A DNA stretch of 64,000 bases, from NCBI RefSeq assembly GCF_035046485.1, contig NC_085137.1, positions 250,207,233-250,271,232 on the forward strand. Direction: 5' to 3'. Source of the stretch: Aedes albopictus (lineage: Eukaryota; Arthropoda; Insecta; Diptera; Culicidae). Below are positions 31,841-42,646 of the stretch, in pieces. The notes under the pieces are model-generated. The model searched no databases. It had not been told where the DNA came from and saw only the letters and a program-made list of their open reading frames with translations. Positions within the stretch are counted from its first letter, which is position 1. Every line of letters starts with the position of its first letter. The translations under genes were made by a program, and so were the position numbers.

Positions 31841-33540
31841 CCCATGGTAATGCAGAGGTTCGAATTGAAAGATCTCCATACTGGGCGATTGCCAGCCATC
31901 GCTTCGACCTGTGGTCAGGTCAAATTTCTGTCGACTTCCTTTATTACCTTGTTGAAGCCGCACCGCCACGAGCCTCTGGGTCTGCCACTACTGCGATGTC
32001 CTGCTGTATTTCAATCTAACGCTTGTTTGCAGATGTGGCCGACCCACCTCCACTTTCGCTCCCGAATTTCTGTGGCTATCGGCTTTTGATGACCTCGACG
32101 ATGGAGCTCCAAGTTGGAGATCCAATGGATCACTAAAATAACTAAAACGACCGCTATGAAATGAACCGTAGGCTTGTGTGTTTGACATAACTCCACTGCT
32201 GTCACAATGTTAATGCCCATATACGGTGGCGCCTTTGTTTACATGCGGTGAATGCTAGAAAAGTTTGCTTCATTGATCCATTTGTGAGGCGACTATGCAC
32301 GAAGTATATAACGCAACAGCATGAATCGCTTGATGAAGAACTGCAGCCGTTGAGTGATCTCCGCTCATACACACCAAGTTTCACTGGCACTGGCACAGAT
32401 TTCACGTTTCAAATTGAACATTCGAATTTTGGGGCGTCCACTAATCTGATGATGTTTTTCCATCTCTCTCTCTCTCTCTTCTTGGCGTAACGTCCTCACT
32501 GGGACAAAGCCTGCTTCTCAGCTTAGTGGTCAATAAGCACTTCCACAGTTTTTAACTGAGAGCTTCCTCTGCCAATGACCATTTTGCATGTGTATATCGT
32601 GTGGCAGGCACGAAGATACTCTATGCCCAAGGAAGTCAAGGAAATTTCCTTTACGAAAAGATCCTGGACCGACCGGGAATCGAACCCGTCACCCTCAGCA
32701 TGGTCATGCTGAATACCCGTGCGTTTACCGCCTCGGCTATATGGGCCCTCTTGTTTTTCCATAGATTGCTTGAACTCACAAAGGCAGCCCTCGCCTTCAT
32801 GATTCATGCATTTATGTCGATCTTGCTGCCACCATCGGCCGCCATTTGGCTACCAAGTTATTGGAAGCTTTCAACATTCTCCACTGCTTGGCCAGCTACC
32901 GTTAAGCTGGAAAGGTTGACCGTGTTTACACCCAACGATTTGGTCTTGTTGACATTGATGGTGAAACCTGCCACCTAGGAGGGATCGGCAAGATCATCGA
33001 GCTTGCTCTGCATATCAGAGCGCCGTTGAACTAGGAGAGCAACGTCATCAGCCAATTCGAAGTCATTTAGGTGTTTCATGGTAATGGGCTGCCACAGCAA
33101 CCTACGATTTGGTTCACGATCAATCCCACTTACCTGATAGAATGAGGAACAGTAGCGGTGATAATATACTCCTTGCCTCACTGCAGTAACGACCCAGATG
33201 GGACTAGACAAGACACCGTTATGCAGTGCTCTGCACGAATATGCCATGTACTTCAATGAGACCGATGATTATCTCAGGGACACCCTTGAGGGCTCCACAC
33301 ATGTTTTTCATGATTGAGACGGTCGAAAGCTCATTCGTAATCAATAAACACCAGGCAAAAGAGATTCTTGGAATTCATTGATTTGTTCCACGATGAGCGT
33401 GACAATATAATCCACACAGGATCGTCCGGCATGGAATCCCGTTCGCTTCCGCCGGAGAGATGCGGCAATTTTGTGTGGCTTCGTGGTCGTGTGGCTAACG
33501 AATTAAGGTGTAGGCATTCATTCATTTATTTCAGTTAAGT
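31841..33540 (-). pseudogene. Second decayed RTE-like RT, interrupted by a SINE and another repeat
   Basis: Minus-strand reading from the right gives FELADDVALLVQRRSDMQSK (RT motif C with Leu before ADD), FTINVNKTKSLGVNT (motif D) and VENVESFQ.LGSQMAADGG. After removal of the SINE at 32464-32752 and a ~120-bp repeat (32120-32240), it continues into NVKSV..., HWISNLELHRR and ATEIRERKWRWVGHI, the C-terminal region of RTE-like proteins. Stops and frameshifts are scattered throughout. Motif wording differs from the copies at 29.7 and 33.9 kb, so it belongs to another subfamily. Confidence 0.75.
32464..32752 (-). mobile_element. Feilai-type SINE, full length, 289 bp
   Basis: Same length and nearly the same sequence as 13490-13778: tRNA-like head with B box GGTTCGATTCC, body, and GAAGAGAGAG tail. 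The 10-bp duplication GTTTTTCCAT at 32454-32463 and 32753-32762 is perfect, and the RT frame around it continues across. Its few differences from the other copy point to recent activity of the subfamily. Confidence 0.9.
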
Positions 33541-33772
33541 ACTTAAATATTTTGGCTCCTGGGGTACTTAGGGTACATGATTGAGAGACAGAGAATTCTG
33601 GGGAGAATCCCTAAAAGAATCTCGAGAGGAATTTCTAAATCGAAGACTCTATGAAGGAACCCTGGAAGGATTTTTTGAAAGGATTCTGAAAGAAATCCAT
33701 TAAGGAATCCAGATGAAAACCCCTGACAGAATACCGTCAGAATTTCCTAAAAAATTCCCATTAAAATCTGAG
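33541..33772. repeat. Degenerate GGAATTCCTG-type array
   Basis: GAATTCTGGGGAGAATCC-like words repeat loosely. The array resumes at 37626 after the nested elements at 33773-37625. Confidence 0.65.
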
Positions 33773-33867
33773 CAGTGGAGAGAATTATCAGACAAAAGAG
33801 GCACACAACAAGCAAAAAAGAAGGCGCAGCGATTACTCTTTATCCCAACTGGTAACAGGTAATGACA

Positions 33868-36800
33868 AAAAATCAAATCGGTCAGGCTAAGGCCGGGGTG
33901 GCCTCTGCTGTACATAGTAGCCGCCTCCATTCCACTCGGTCCATGGCTGTTTGCCTCAAGTTCCGCACTCTGCGTAGGGTCCGCAGATCGTCCTCCACTT
34001 GGTCGACCCACCTAGCTCGCTGCGCTCCACGTCTTCTTGTACCGGTCGGATGACTCTCGAGAACCATTTTAGTCGGGTTGCTATCCGACATCCTGATGAC
34101 GTGACCCGCCCACCGTAGCCTCCCGATTTTCGCGGTATGGACGATGGTTGGTTCTCCCAGCAGCTGATGCAGCTCGTGGTTCATTCGCCTTCTCCAAGTC
34201 CCGTCTTCCATCTGCACTCCGCCGTAGATGGTACGCAACACCTTCCGTTCGAAAACTCCAAGGGCGCGTTGGTCCTCTGCACGTAGGGTCCATGTTTCGT
34301 GCCCATAGAGGACGACCGGTCTAATCAACGTTTTGTAGATGGTTAACTTCGTGTTACGGCGAACTTTATTCGATCGTAGAGTTCTGCGGAGTCCAAAGTA
34401 GGCACGATTTCCTGCCACAATGCGCCTCTGAATTTCTCTGCTGGTGTCGTTGTCGTCGGTCACCAGTGAGCCCAAGTACACGAATTCTTCAACCGCCTCG
34501 ATTTCATCACCGTCGATATGAATTCGGGGTGGCGGGCGCGGTGATTCCTCCCTGGAGCCCTTTGCCATCATGTACTTTGTCTTCGACACATTAATGACTA
34601 ATCCGATTCGCCTGGCTTCCCTCTTTAGTCGGATGTACGTTTCCGCCATCGTCTCAAATTTACGAGCAATAATATCAATATCATCGGCGAAACCAAGCAG
34701 CTGAATGGACTTCGTGAAAATCGTCCCACTCGTGTTTATCCCCGCTCTCCTTATTACACCCTCTAAAGCAATGTTGAACAGCAAGCACGAAAGACCATCA
34801 CCTTGCCGTAACCCTCTGCGAGATTCGAAGGGACTCGAGAGTGTCCCTGATACTCGAACTACGCACATCACTCGATCCATCGTCGCCTTGATCAACCGTA
34901 TCAGTTTATCCGGGAATCCGTATTCGTGCATAATCTGCCATAGCTGTTCTCGATCGATTGTATCATACGCCGATTTGAAATCGATGAACAAGTGATGTGT
35001 GGGCACGTTGTATTCGCGGCATTTCTGCAACACCTGGCGGATGGCGAACATCTGGTCCGTTGTAGCGCGTTCACCCATGAATCCAGCCTGATATTGCCCC
35101 ACGAACTCTCTTGCAATCGGTGATAGACGGCGGCATAAAATTTGGGAGAGTATCTTGTAGGCAGCGCTCAGTAGTGTGATCGCGCGGTAGTTTCCGCAAT
35201 CCAACTTGTCGCCCTTTTTGTAGATGGGACACACGATACCTTCCATCCATTCCTCCGGTAATACTTCCTCCTCCCAAATCATGGTAATGACCCAGTGTAG
35301 TGCTCTCACCAGTGCTTCTCCACCGTATTTTAGAAGCTCGCTTGGTAGTTGATCTGCTCCAGCGGCTTTGTTGTTTTTCAACCGGCCAACCTCCTCCTCA
35401 ATCTCTTGAAGGTCAGGGGCCGGAAGTCTTCCGTCCTGTGCACATACTCCTAGATCTGTTACCACGCCACCTTCGGTACTTGCAACGTCGCCATTGAGGT
35501 GCTCATCGTAATGCTGCCGCCACCTTTCGACCACCACACGCTCGCTCGTGAGAATATTCCCGTGATTATCTCGGCACATGTCGGCTTGTGGCACAAAGCC
35601 TCTGCGCGAGCGGTTCAGCTTCTCGTAGAACTTTCGTGTGTCCTTAGCGCGGTACAGCTCTTCCATCGCTTCGCGATCTCGTTCTTCCTGCTGGCGCTTC
35701 TTCATCCGGAAGACTGAGTTCTGCCTGTTCCGCGCCTGTTTGTAACGTGCCTCATTCGCTCTCGTACGGTGTTGCAGCATTCTCGCCCATGCTGCATTCT
35801 TCTCGTTTTTCAACTGTTCACATTCGCCGTCGTACCAGTCGTTTCTGTGATTTGGAGTCGCGAAGCCTAGTGCTGTAGCCGAGGTACTACCTATGGCGGA
35901 TCGGATGTCCCTCCAGCCATCTTCAAGTGTAGCTGCGCCAAGCTGCTCTTCCGTTGGTAGGGCCACTGCTAACTGCTGCGCGTAGTCTTGAGCCACTTCT
36001 ACGTTACGAAGTTGCTCGATGTTGAGCCGCGGCGTTCGACTTCGACGCGTGGTGATAACTGTCGAAAGTTTTGAGCGCATGCATACAGCGACTAAGTAGT
36101 GATCCGAATCTATATTCGCACTGCGGTATGTGCGGACGTTGGTTATATCCGAGAAGAATTTACCGTCGATTAGAACGTGGTCGATTTGGTTTTCTGTTTG
36201 GTGGTCGGGTGATCTCCAGGTGGCTTTGTGGATATCTTTGCGGGGAAAGAAGGTGCTTCGGACTACCATACCACGGGAGGCTGCAAAGTTTACGCATCGC
36301 TGGCCGTTATCATTCGTTACGGCGTGCAGGCTGTTTCGCCCGATTACCGGTCTGTACATTTCCTCCCTTCCTACCTGCGCGTTCATGTCGCCGACAACGA
36401 TTTTCACGTCACGCGGCGAGCAACCATCGTATGTTTGCTCCAACTGCGCGTAGAACGCTTCTTTCTCGTCATCGGGTCTCCCTTCGTGTGGGCAGTGGAC
36501 GTTGATGATGCTGTAGTTGAAGAAACGGCCCTTAACTCTCAACATGCACATCCTTGCGTTGATCGGCTGCCACCCGATCACACGTTGTCGCATCTTGCCC
36601 AACACTATAAATCCTGTTCCCAGTTCATTGGTGGTGCCACAGCTTTGGTAGAAGGTAGTCGCTCGATGCCCGCTTTTCCACACTTTCTGTCCAGTCCAAC
36701 AAAGTTCCTGCAACGCCACGATATCGAAGTTGCGGGGATGTAGTTCGTCGTAGATTATCCTGCCACATCCTGCGAAACCTAGTGACTTGCAATTCCATGT

Positions 36801-37313
36801 TCCAAGTTTCCAATCGTAGTCCTTATTTCGTCGCGTGGGTCTTTGCCGATTGTATCGAGTCGTATTTTCTCCTATGTTATTCGCAATGGGGATTTTTACG
36901 GGTGGCTTATTGGGCCTACGCCAACACTCCTGTCTCGCCGGAGGGCCATCGTGCCAGTTCTGTTTAACGTCCCAACCAACACTGGGACGACCACGCTGAT
37001 GGGGCTACCACCTTGGATCTAGCTGGGCGTGGTGCAGCGTTTCTTACTCAGCCGCTGGATGCCAGAACAGACGCTGTTTGAGCCGCACCTCCTTGGTGAA
37101 CAGACACTCGGATCGTACCTCCTCAATCTAGCTGAAGTCAGAAGGACAACAGTGCCCAGGCTGCGCTACCAGCTAAGCACACAACTCTTAGCTGGCGGTC
37201 TTTGTCATCGTTTGACCCGTGGAAGCATGAGGTAGGAACTTGTGAGGACCAGAGCTATGTTGGACGCTCTCCTTATCGACTCACCGTTTTGCAGCCCAAC
37301 AGATAATGACATG
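33868..37313 (-). mobile_element. RTE-type non-LTR retrotransposon, apparently intact coding part
   Basis: The element lies between two copies of TAATGACA (33860-33867 and 37314-37321), read as its target duplication within an older MITE. On the minus strand it has a ~310-base 5' part without recognised features (37313-37005), one long frame (37004-33882) and almost no 3' untranslated sequence, ending GATTTGATTTTTT. The lack of frame damage makes it the youngest retrotransposon in the window. Confidence 0.85.
33882..37004 (-). CDS. RTE-type endonuclease/reverse transcriptase, uninterrupted
   Basis: This frame is open for 1,040 codons after an in-frame TAG. Near the N-terminus KLGTWNCKSL and VALQELCW (Asn, and Glu about residue 99) start the endonuclease; GDMNAQVG (about 205-212), NQIDHVLID and DSDHYLV (His about 302) complete its active site. 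The RT has FIDFKSAYDTID (motif A, about 673), GLRQGDGLSCLLFN (motif B), GFADDIDIIA (catalytic FADD, 772-775) and NVSKTKYMM (motif D). A C-terminal GRLRWAGHVIRM segment follows. No ATG is found in the first ~135 codons, so the true start is unclear: GTG, upstream frameshifting or a downstream Met are options. The enzyme would nick the target and prime cDNA synthesis there. Confidence 0.92.
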   Translation of the reverse strand, partial: PHQRGRPSVGWDVKQNWHDGPPARQECWRRPNKPPVKIPIANNIGENTTRYNRQRPTRRNKDYDWKLGTWNCKSLGFAGCGRIIYDELHPRNFDIVALQELCWTGQKVWKSGHRATTFYQSCGTTNELGTGFIVLGKMRQRVIGWQPINARMCMLRVKGRFFNYSIINVHCPHEGRPDDEKEAFYAQLEQTYDGCSPRDVKIVVGDMNAQVGREEMYRPVIGRNSLHAVTNDNGQRCVNFAASRGMVVRSTFFPRKDIHKATWRSPDHQTENQIDHVLIDGKFFSDITNVRTYRSANIDSDHYLVAVCMRSKLSTVITTRRSRTPRLNIEQLRNVEVAQDYAQQLAVALPTEEQLGAATLEDGWRDIRSAIGSTSATALGFATPNHRNDWYDGECEQLKNEKNAAWARMLQHRTRANEARYKQARNRQNSVFRMKKRQQEERDREAMEELYRAKDTRKFYEKLNRSRRGFVPQADMCRDNHGNILTSERVVVERWRQHYDEHLNGDVASTEGGVVTDLGVCAQDGRLPAPDLQEIEEEVGRLKNNKAAGADQLPSELLKYGGEALVRALHWVITMIWEEEVLPEEWMEGIVCPIYKKGDKLDCGNYRAITLLSAAYKILSQILCRRLSPIAREFVGQYQAGFMGERATTDQMFAIRQVLQKCREYNVPTHHLFIDFKSAYDTIDREQLWQIMHEYGFPDKLIRLIKATMDRVMCVVRVSGTLSSPFESRRGLRQGDGLSCLLFNIALEGVIRRAGINTSGTIFTKSIQLLGFADDIDIIARKFETMAETYIRLKREARRIGLVINVSKTKYMMAKGSREESPRPPPRIHIDGDEIEAVEEFVYLGSLVTDDNDTSREIQRRIVAGNRAYFGLRRTLRSNKVRRNTKLTIYKTLIRPVVLYGHETWTLRAEDQRALGVFERKVLRTIYGGVQMEDGTWRRRMNHELHQLLGEPTIVHTAKIGRLRWAGHVIRMSDSNPTKMVLESHPTGTRRRGAQRARWVDQVEDDLRTLRRVRNLRQTAMDRVEWRRLLCTAEATPALA

Positions 37314-37625
37314 ATCCCGAAAATTTATGTTGCAGACAAAATGGAAGCTAAATTCGTTGCGTATTTTTTAACTCGTGAATAATCAATTATTACCAACCCA
37401 AAATCGAAACTTTTTGATGATACATCTCCAGCAACGTTGCAGTGTTTACCGACTCGAAGTTACCGCTCGAAAATCACAATGCAAGGCCTAAAAATCTGTA
37501 AACTCGTGCTGCATGATCTTTATCCCATTTTTTTTCAAGTTGGGACAATTGGGAAGAATGTTGCAACAAATTCAGGTTGCGACATTGTCGTTATTGTTGC
37601 GCGATGAATGAATTTTGATTCTCTG

Positions 37626-37831
37626 TCTAGGAGTTATTCCTGGAAGAATCTCAAAAAGAATCCTTTGAATATCCTGTAGGAATCCCCAAAAGAACCCCGA
37701 GAGGGATTTCAGTTAAAATCCCAGAGGAACCCCTGAAGGTGGAATTTCTTGAAAGTATATTGTGGGAATTCCCGGAGAAATACCTGGAGGAATCCTGGAA
37801 GGAGACTCTGAAAAAGACCGAGAGCAATCCC
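37626..37831. repeat. Degenerate GGAATTCCTG-type array
   Basis: Continuation of 33541-33772 (GGAATCCCAAAAG, AGGAACCCCTG words). It resumes at 40085 after the TTAA-flanked element. Confidence 0.65.
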
Positions 37832-37959
37832 TTAACCCTTTGAAGCCAGATTTTTCCAAGCGTTATTCTAGAGTTTTTTCTACGTTTTTATGTAGTTTTG
37901 GTGATCAACAGTATGAAAACGGCAGAATATTATGCGGAATATTTTTCTGGATATCCTAG

Positions 37960-38830
37960 GTCATCCAAACTATTCTTGAGTTTAGATCTTCAAGTCTTTG
38001 GGTGTAACGGTAACCTATTTCATTAACCAAAGATACGATTTGTAATCTATCATGTCCAGTAAGTCTTCTGAAAGGCTAATAGACAATATCAGATCAGTCG
38101 GGATATCCTAGGTCATCCAAACTTTTCTTGAGTTAAGATCCTAACGTCTGCGGGTGTAACGGTAACTTATTTTATTATACAAAGCTATGATTTGTAATAT
38201 ATTATGCCCAGTAAGTCTTCTGAAAGTTCAGTTGACAGTATCAGATTAGTCGGGATATCCTTGGTCATCCAAATTGTTCTTGAGTTTAGATCCTAAAGTC
38301 TACGGGTGTAACGGTAACTTCTATCATTATACATAGCTACGATTTGTAATCTATCATGTCCAGTAAATCTTCTGAAAGTTCAATAGACAGTATCAGATCA
38401 GTCGGGATATCCTTGATCATCCAAACTGTTCTTGAGTTTAGATCCTAAGGTCTACGGATGTAATGGTAACTGCTTTCATTATTCAAAGCTATGATTTGTA
38501 ATGTATTATGTCCAGTAAGTCTTCTGAAAGGTTAATAGACTGTATCAGATCAGTCGGAATATCCTAGGTCATCCAAATTGTTCTTGAGCTTAGATACTAA
38601 AGTCTACGGGTGTAACAGTAACTTCTTTCATTATACAAAGCTGTGATTTGTAATATATTATGTCCAGTAAATCTTCTGAAAGGTTAATAGACAGTATCAG
38701 ATCAGTCGGGGTATTCTAGGTCATCCGTAATATTCTTGAGTTTAGATCCTTAAGTGAGGGTAACATTTCTCATTAATAGCTACGATTTGTAATCTATCAT
38801 GTCCAGCAAGTCTTCTGAATGTTACAGTGG
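37960..38830. repeat. Tandem array, 152-bp unit, about 5.5 copies
   Basis: The word TACGATTTGTAAT or TATGATTTGTAAT starts at 38034, 38186, 38338, 38490 and 38642, a constant 152-bp spacing, then at 38781 in a shorter last unit. Other fixed words are TCAGATCAGTCGGGATATCC and CCAGTAAGTCTTCTGAAAG. The regular period sets it apart from the degenerate arrays. Divergence between units is moderate. Confidence 0.9.
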
Positions 38831-38909
38831 TTGTTTTTATCAACTAAGCTGCATAACAGTAAGGAGTTCAAAATATCACAAAAATATATAACAACGCATA
38901 TTGTATCTC

Positions 38910-39790
38910 TTACTGCTTTGGTAAGTACAGTAGATTATGTAACACTACTTAACGTAGTGGCAAGAGCGAAAAATGTATCACAAGTGTAGACCTGAAGCTA
39001 TGGGCTCCGGAGTAGTGTTGTTGATCTCGAATATCTCAAAACTATCTTGAATTGACTCATGATATGCCAGGGGGATGACAGATTACAGTCTTAACTTCAT
39101 AGTGAGACTAACTACTGTTACTGTCAAGAGATAAACTTCAGGATAGTTTGGACGACCCTCAATCTCCCAAAGGTGCATAATAATATATAGTAGACTTCAG
39201 GTTGATCCAGTCACCGCGATTGATTATGAAACGTTACTCAGTATGTCAGATATAGCTGATGTTACGAGTGTAGACCAGAAGTTCTGAACTCATGAATAGT
39301 TTGGCTGACCTAGAACATTTCCATAGTGTCTCTAAATGACATTTGAGATGTCAAGAGCTTCACGGATCCCAGCAGATTATGCAATGCTATTATTTTTGGT
39401 GGAAACACATAAAGTAATTCTTGTAGATTTGAAAGACTTCATTATAGAACAGTTTGGATGACCCTTATTGTCCAAAGGGTTTATAATAAAAAAGTAGACT
39501 TCAGACTCTAGTAACTGCGATTGATTATGCAACGTTACTCAGTATATTAGATATGGTTACTTTTACAAGTGTAGACCTGAAGTTCTGGACTCCAAGGTAG
39601 TTTGGCTGACCTGGAATATCCCTATAGTGTCTATAAATAACATTGTAGATGTCAAGAGCTTCACGGATCCCAGTAGGTTATGCAATGCTATTATTTGTAG
39701 CGAAAATACATAAAATTATTCTTGTAGATTTAAAGGACTTCACTGTAAGACAGTTTGAAACACCTAGAACATCCCAGAATATAACTCCTT
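38910..39790. repeat. Tandem array, ~301-bp unit, two to three copies
   Basis: GATTGATTATG...ACGTTACTCAG occurs at 39218 and 39519 (301 bp apart), with CAAGAGCTTCACGGATCCCA in both units. A more diverged unit precedes it at about 38930. The period is close to twice the 152-bp unit next door, and words such as GTAGACCTGAAG are arranged similarly, so the arrays may share an origin. Confidence 0.8.
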
Positions 39791-40084
39791 TTGATATTCT
39801 TGACGAAGGCTAAATGGGTACATATAAACAAAACCCACATCCAAATTCATCTTTTAGAACAACTGGTTTGTTAATTATTTCGTTTTTCTAAATTTCATGG
39901 TGTTTTTCTAAATTTCTAGATTATCAATGAAGTTCCAAATAAAAATATCCTCATTTTTCCCTAATAGAGGACTCAATTTGCAACAACTTTGCCAAAGATA
40001 GTATTCTGTTTTATCGAACGAGTGAATTTATACAGCCGTTTTATGTTGGGGTCTTATATGACCCCTCCGGCTCCAAAGGGTTAA

Positions 40085-40470
40085 GGAATTCTGGGAAGAA
40101 ATTCTGAAGGAAGCCTGGAACAACTTGGTGAAGGAATCCCGGGAAAAAAATTCGAAAGAAATCCTCGAAGAAATTTCGGGAGGATAGAATGAAAAACTCA
40201 CGTGTGAAACTTCCAACAGATTTCTTGAATGATCCATGAACTTGAAATCCATGACAAAATCCTGTTGTAATCCCTGAACGAATCACAAAATATTACAAAG
40301 AAATGCTTCAGGAAATACCTGCAAGAATCCCGGGAGTGCTTCTTTCTGAAATTATTCATTTTTTACTTTTGGGATTCCTCCTGGTATTTCTTTTGGAATC
40401 CATCAAAATGGTCGTTCTGAAATTTCTCAAAGACTTATATACCGTACTGTATCAGCTTTCCTAATGTTGC
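40085..40470. repeat. Degenerate GGAATTCCTG-type array
   Basis: Continuation after the TTAA-flanked element (GGAATTCTGGGAAGAAATTC and similar). The overlapping frames at 40028-40286 are by-products. Confidence 0.65.
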
Positions 40471-40614
40471 CTAATAAATCCATTTTTGCCTTTCTCGTGC
40501 ACCAAGGTGTACCGAAAGGCTATATGTTCACTCCAAAAACGAAAATTTGATAGAGCCTCCGGAGGGGTCAAGTCTTATATACCAATCGACTCAGCTCGAT
40601 GAATTGAGGTGATG

Positions 40615-40680
40615 TCTGTGTGTGTGTATGTATGTGTGTGTGTGTATGTATGTGTGTGTGTGCGTATGTGTGTATGTGTA
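40615..40680. repeat. TG/TATG microsatellite
   Basis: About 65 bases of GTGTGTATGTATGTGTG-type repeat, part of the leader of the tandem-array repeat. Confidence 0.95.
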
Positions 40681-42570
40681 CAAAAAAACTCACATCCCTT
40701 TTTGGCAGTAAACCTCAACCGATTTTAATGACCGATGGTTCATTCGACGCGGAATCTGGTCCCATTGTTTCCTATTGAAAATGGTTCAAATCGGTCCAGC
40801 CGTTCCGGAGTTATGGCCATTTAGGTGTTCCGGACCGGTACCCCAGGAAGGGGTCAGATATGAAAACGCTACAAACCCATCCATGCGGCACATCAAACTA
40901 CAGCATTTTCGATAAATTGATGAATGGTTGGCAGAAAAATAGTCTCAGACCATATCTGAACCGGTAGTGTCCCGGATCCAGTACCAGGTGTCCTGCCGAA
41001 AGTGGCCAAACATAAAAGTGAACTAAACCCATGCATGCGACATATCAAACCGCGTCTTTTTCGATAACGCGATGAACAGTAAGCAGGAAAAATTTTTCTG
41101 ACCATATCGGAACCGGTAGTGTTCCGGAACCGGTTGCAAATGTCCCGCCGGAGGTGGCCAAGTATAAAAGTTAACCAAACCCGTGCACGCGACACATCAA
41201 ATAGTGACTTTTTTTTAAATCCTGATGTACAGTAAGCAGGATAATATTCTCAGACCATATCTGAACCGGTTCCGGGTGTCTCGTTGGAAGTGGCCAATAT
41301 CAAACCGAACTAAAACCATGCATGCGACATGTCAAACCGCAGCTTTTTCGGTAACCTGATGAACAGTAAGCAAGAAAGCATTCTCAGACCATACCGGAAC
41401 CGGTTCCAGATGTCCCTCTGGAGGTGTCAAAGTATAAAATCTAACCAAGCCCATCCATGCGACATATCAAATAGTGGCTTTTTTTATCCTGATGAACAGT
41501 AAGCAGGGAAATATTTTCAGAACATATCTGAATCGGTAGTGATCCGAAACCGGTACCAGGTGTCCCGCCGGAAATGGCCAAATATAAAAGTGAACGAAAC
41601 CCATGCAAGCGACACATCAAATCTCGGATTTTTAGGTATTTTGATTTGGCAAAACAAAGTGTCCGGCCATATTGGGGACAACCGGTAGTGTTCCGCAACC
41701 GATTACGGTTGCCCCATCGGAAGTGGTCAAATGTAAAGGAGAACCAAACCCATAAAATTACACATTACATGACTTTTAGGTAACCTGATGAACGGTTAAC
41801 AAGAAAAAAAATCATAGACAATACTTTGGAAAACCAATAGTGTGCTGAAACCGATTCCATGTGCCCCGACGGAAGTGGTCAAATGTAGAACGGAGCCAAA
41901 CGCACACATTAAATAACGGCTTCTTCAATAAAGCGAAGATCGATCAGCAAGAAAATAGTCTCAGGCTACATTTACCGGTAGTGTTTCGGAACCAGATTCG
42001 AGTACCTCGCCGGAACTGGTGAAATGCACAAATGAACCAAACCCATACATGCATTACATCAATTTGCGACTGTTTAGGAAAACTGATCAACAGTTTGCAT
42101 GAAACTAGTCTAAGACCATAACAGAGACAATCAGTAAGTGGTAAAATGTGAACCGAAAGTGGTAAAATGTGAAATTCGACAATGATTGATGTCAAATTAC
42201 CTGCGTAAACTTTTAATTCGATAAACTAACTCTATTTTTATTTTGTTTAGATTGTATTATTTGTTTTTGAACACAAATCTTACAGATATTGTGGTGGTAC
42301 GAATTGATGATAGCTTGTTCATTTTACGATTGTTGGCTTCCGAGGTTCACTGCGGTTGATCACCAAACGGATCAGGTGTCGGAAAGCACCAAATTTGAAC
42401 TTTCGGAAGAAGCAACTGTACGAGGAGCCGCTGCGGGCGTGAATAACACCACAATATCGGATCATTCGTATTTACAGTGTATGACACTGTGACATTTGAT
42501 CACTTTTTAATTCGACAAATGTCGAATGAGCGGGGTACAAATTAAAAATTATCGTATTAAAGAGTGATGA

Positions 42571-42646
42571 ATACGGAACGGTAATCAAACCCGCCGTTTC
42601 CGGATTGGCGATCCATAGCCTTAACCACTAAGCCAACTGGAGACCC
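42571..42646 (-). mobile_element. tRNA-like SINE head
   Basis: On the minus strand it reads CTCCAGTTGGCTTAGTGGTT (A-box region TGGCTTAGTGG) and, about 40 bases later, GCGGGTTTGATTA (degenerate B box). The same head is at 63440-63520. It lies within an insertion in the tandem array (about 42180-42660), whose remaining AT-rich part I do not recognise. A decayed pol III-derived retroposon is more likely than a tRNA gene, because the stems do not pair well. Confidence 0.6.

Larger units (their letters stand above)
33773..37625. mobile_element. CAGTG-ended MITE split by an RTE element
   Basis: The pieces 33773-33867 and 37322-37625 together copy the intact MITE at 57218-57619 (CAGACAAAAGAGGC, ACTCTTTATCCCAACTGGTAA, then AACTCGTGAATAATCAATTA and TTGCGACATTGTCGTTATTG). 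The RTE element 33868-37313 sits between them. CAGTGGAGA starts the left piece and TTCTCTG ends the right piece. Confidence 0.8.
37836..40080. mobile_element. piggyBac-like non-autonomous element, 2245 bp, carrying tandem arrays
   Basis: TTAA flanks both ends (37832-37835, 40081-40084), and the inverted ends are CCCTTTGAAGCCAGA and the complement of GGCTCCAAAGGG. CCC-starting ends at TTAA sites are the piggyBac signature. The interior has no transposase; it consists of a 152-bp tandem array (37960-38830) and a 301-bp array (38910-39790), plus AT-rich flanks. It interrupts a degenerate array that continues cleanly on both sides. Confidence 0.8.

Noticed and set aside
37960..38830. CRISPR-like array
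   Set aside because: Units are contiguous 152-bp tandem repeats with no unique spacers, in an animal genome.
42571..42646. Functional tRNA gene
   Set aside because: A and B boxes are present, but acceptor and anticodon stems do not pair and the same head occurs in a SINE at 63.4 kb.
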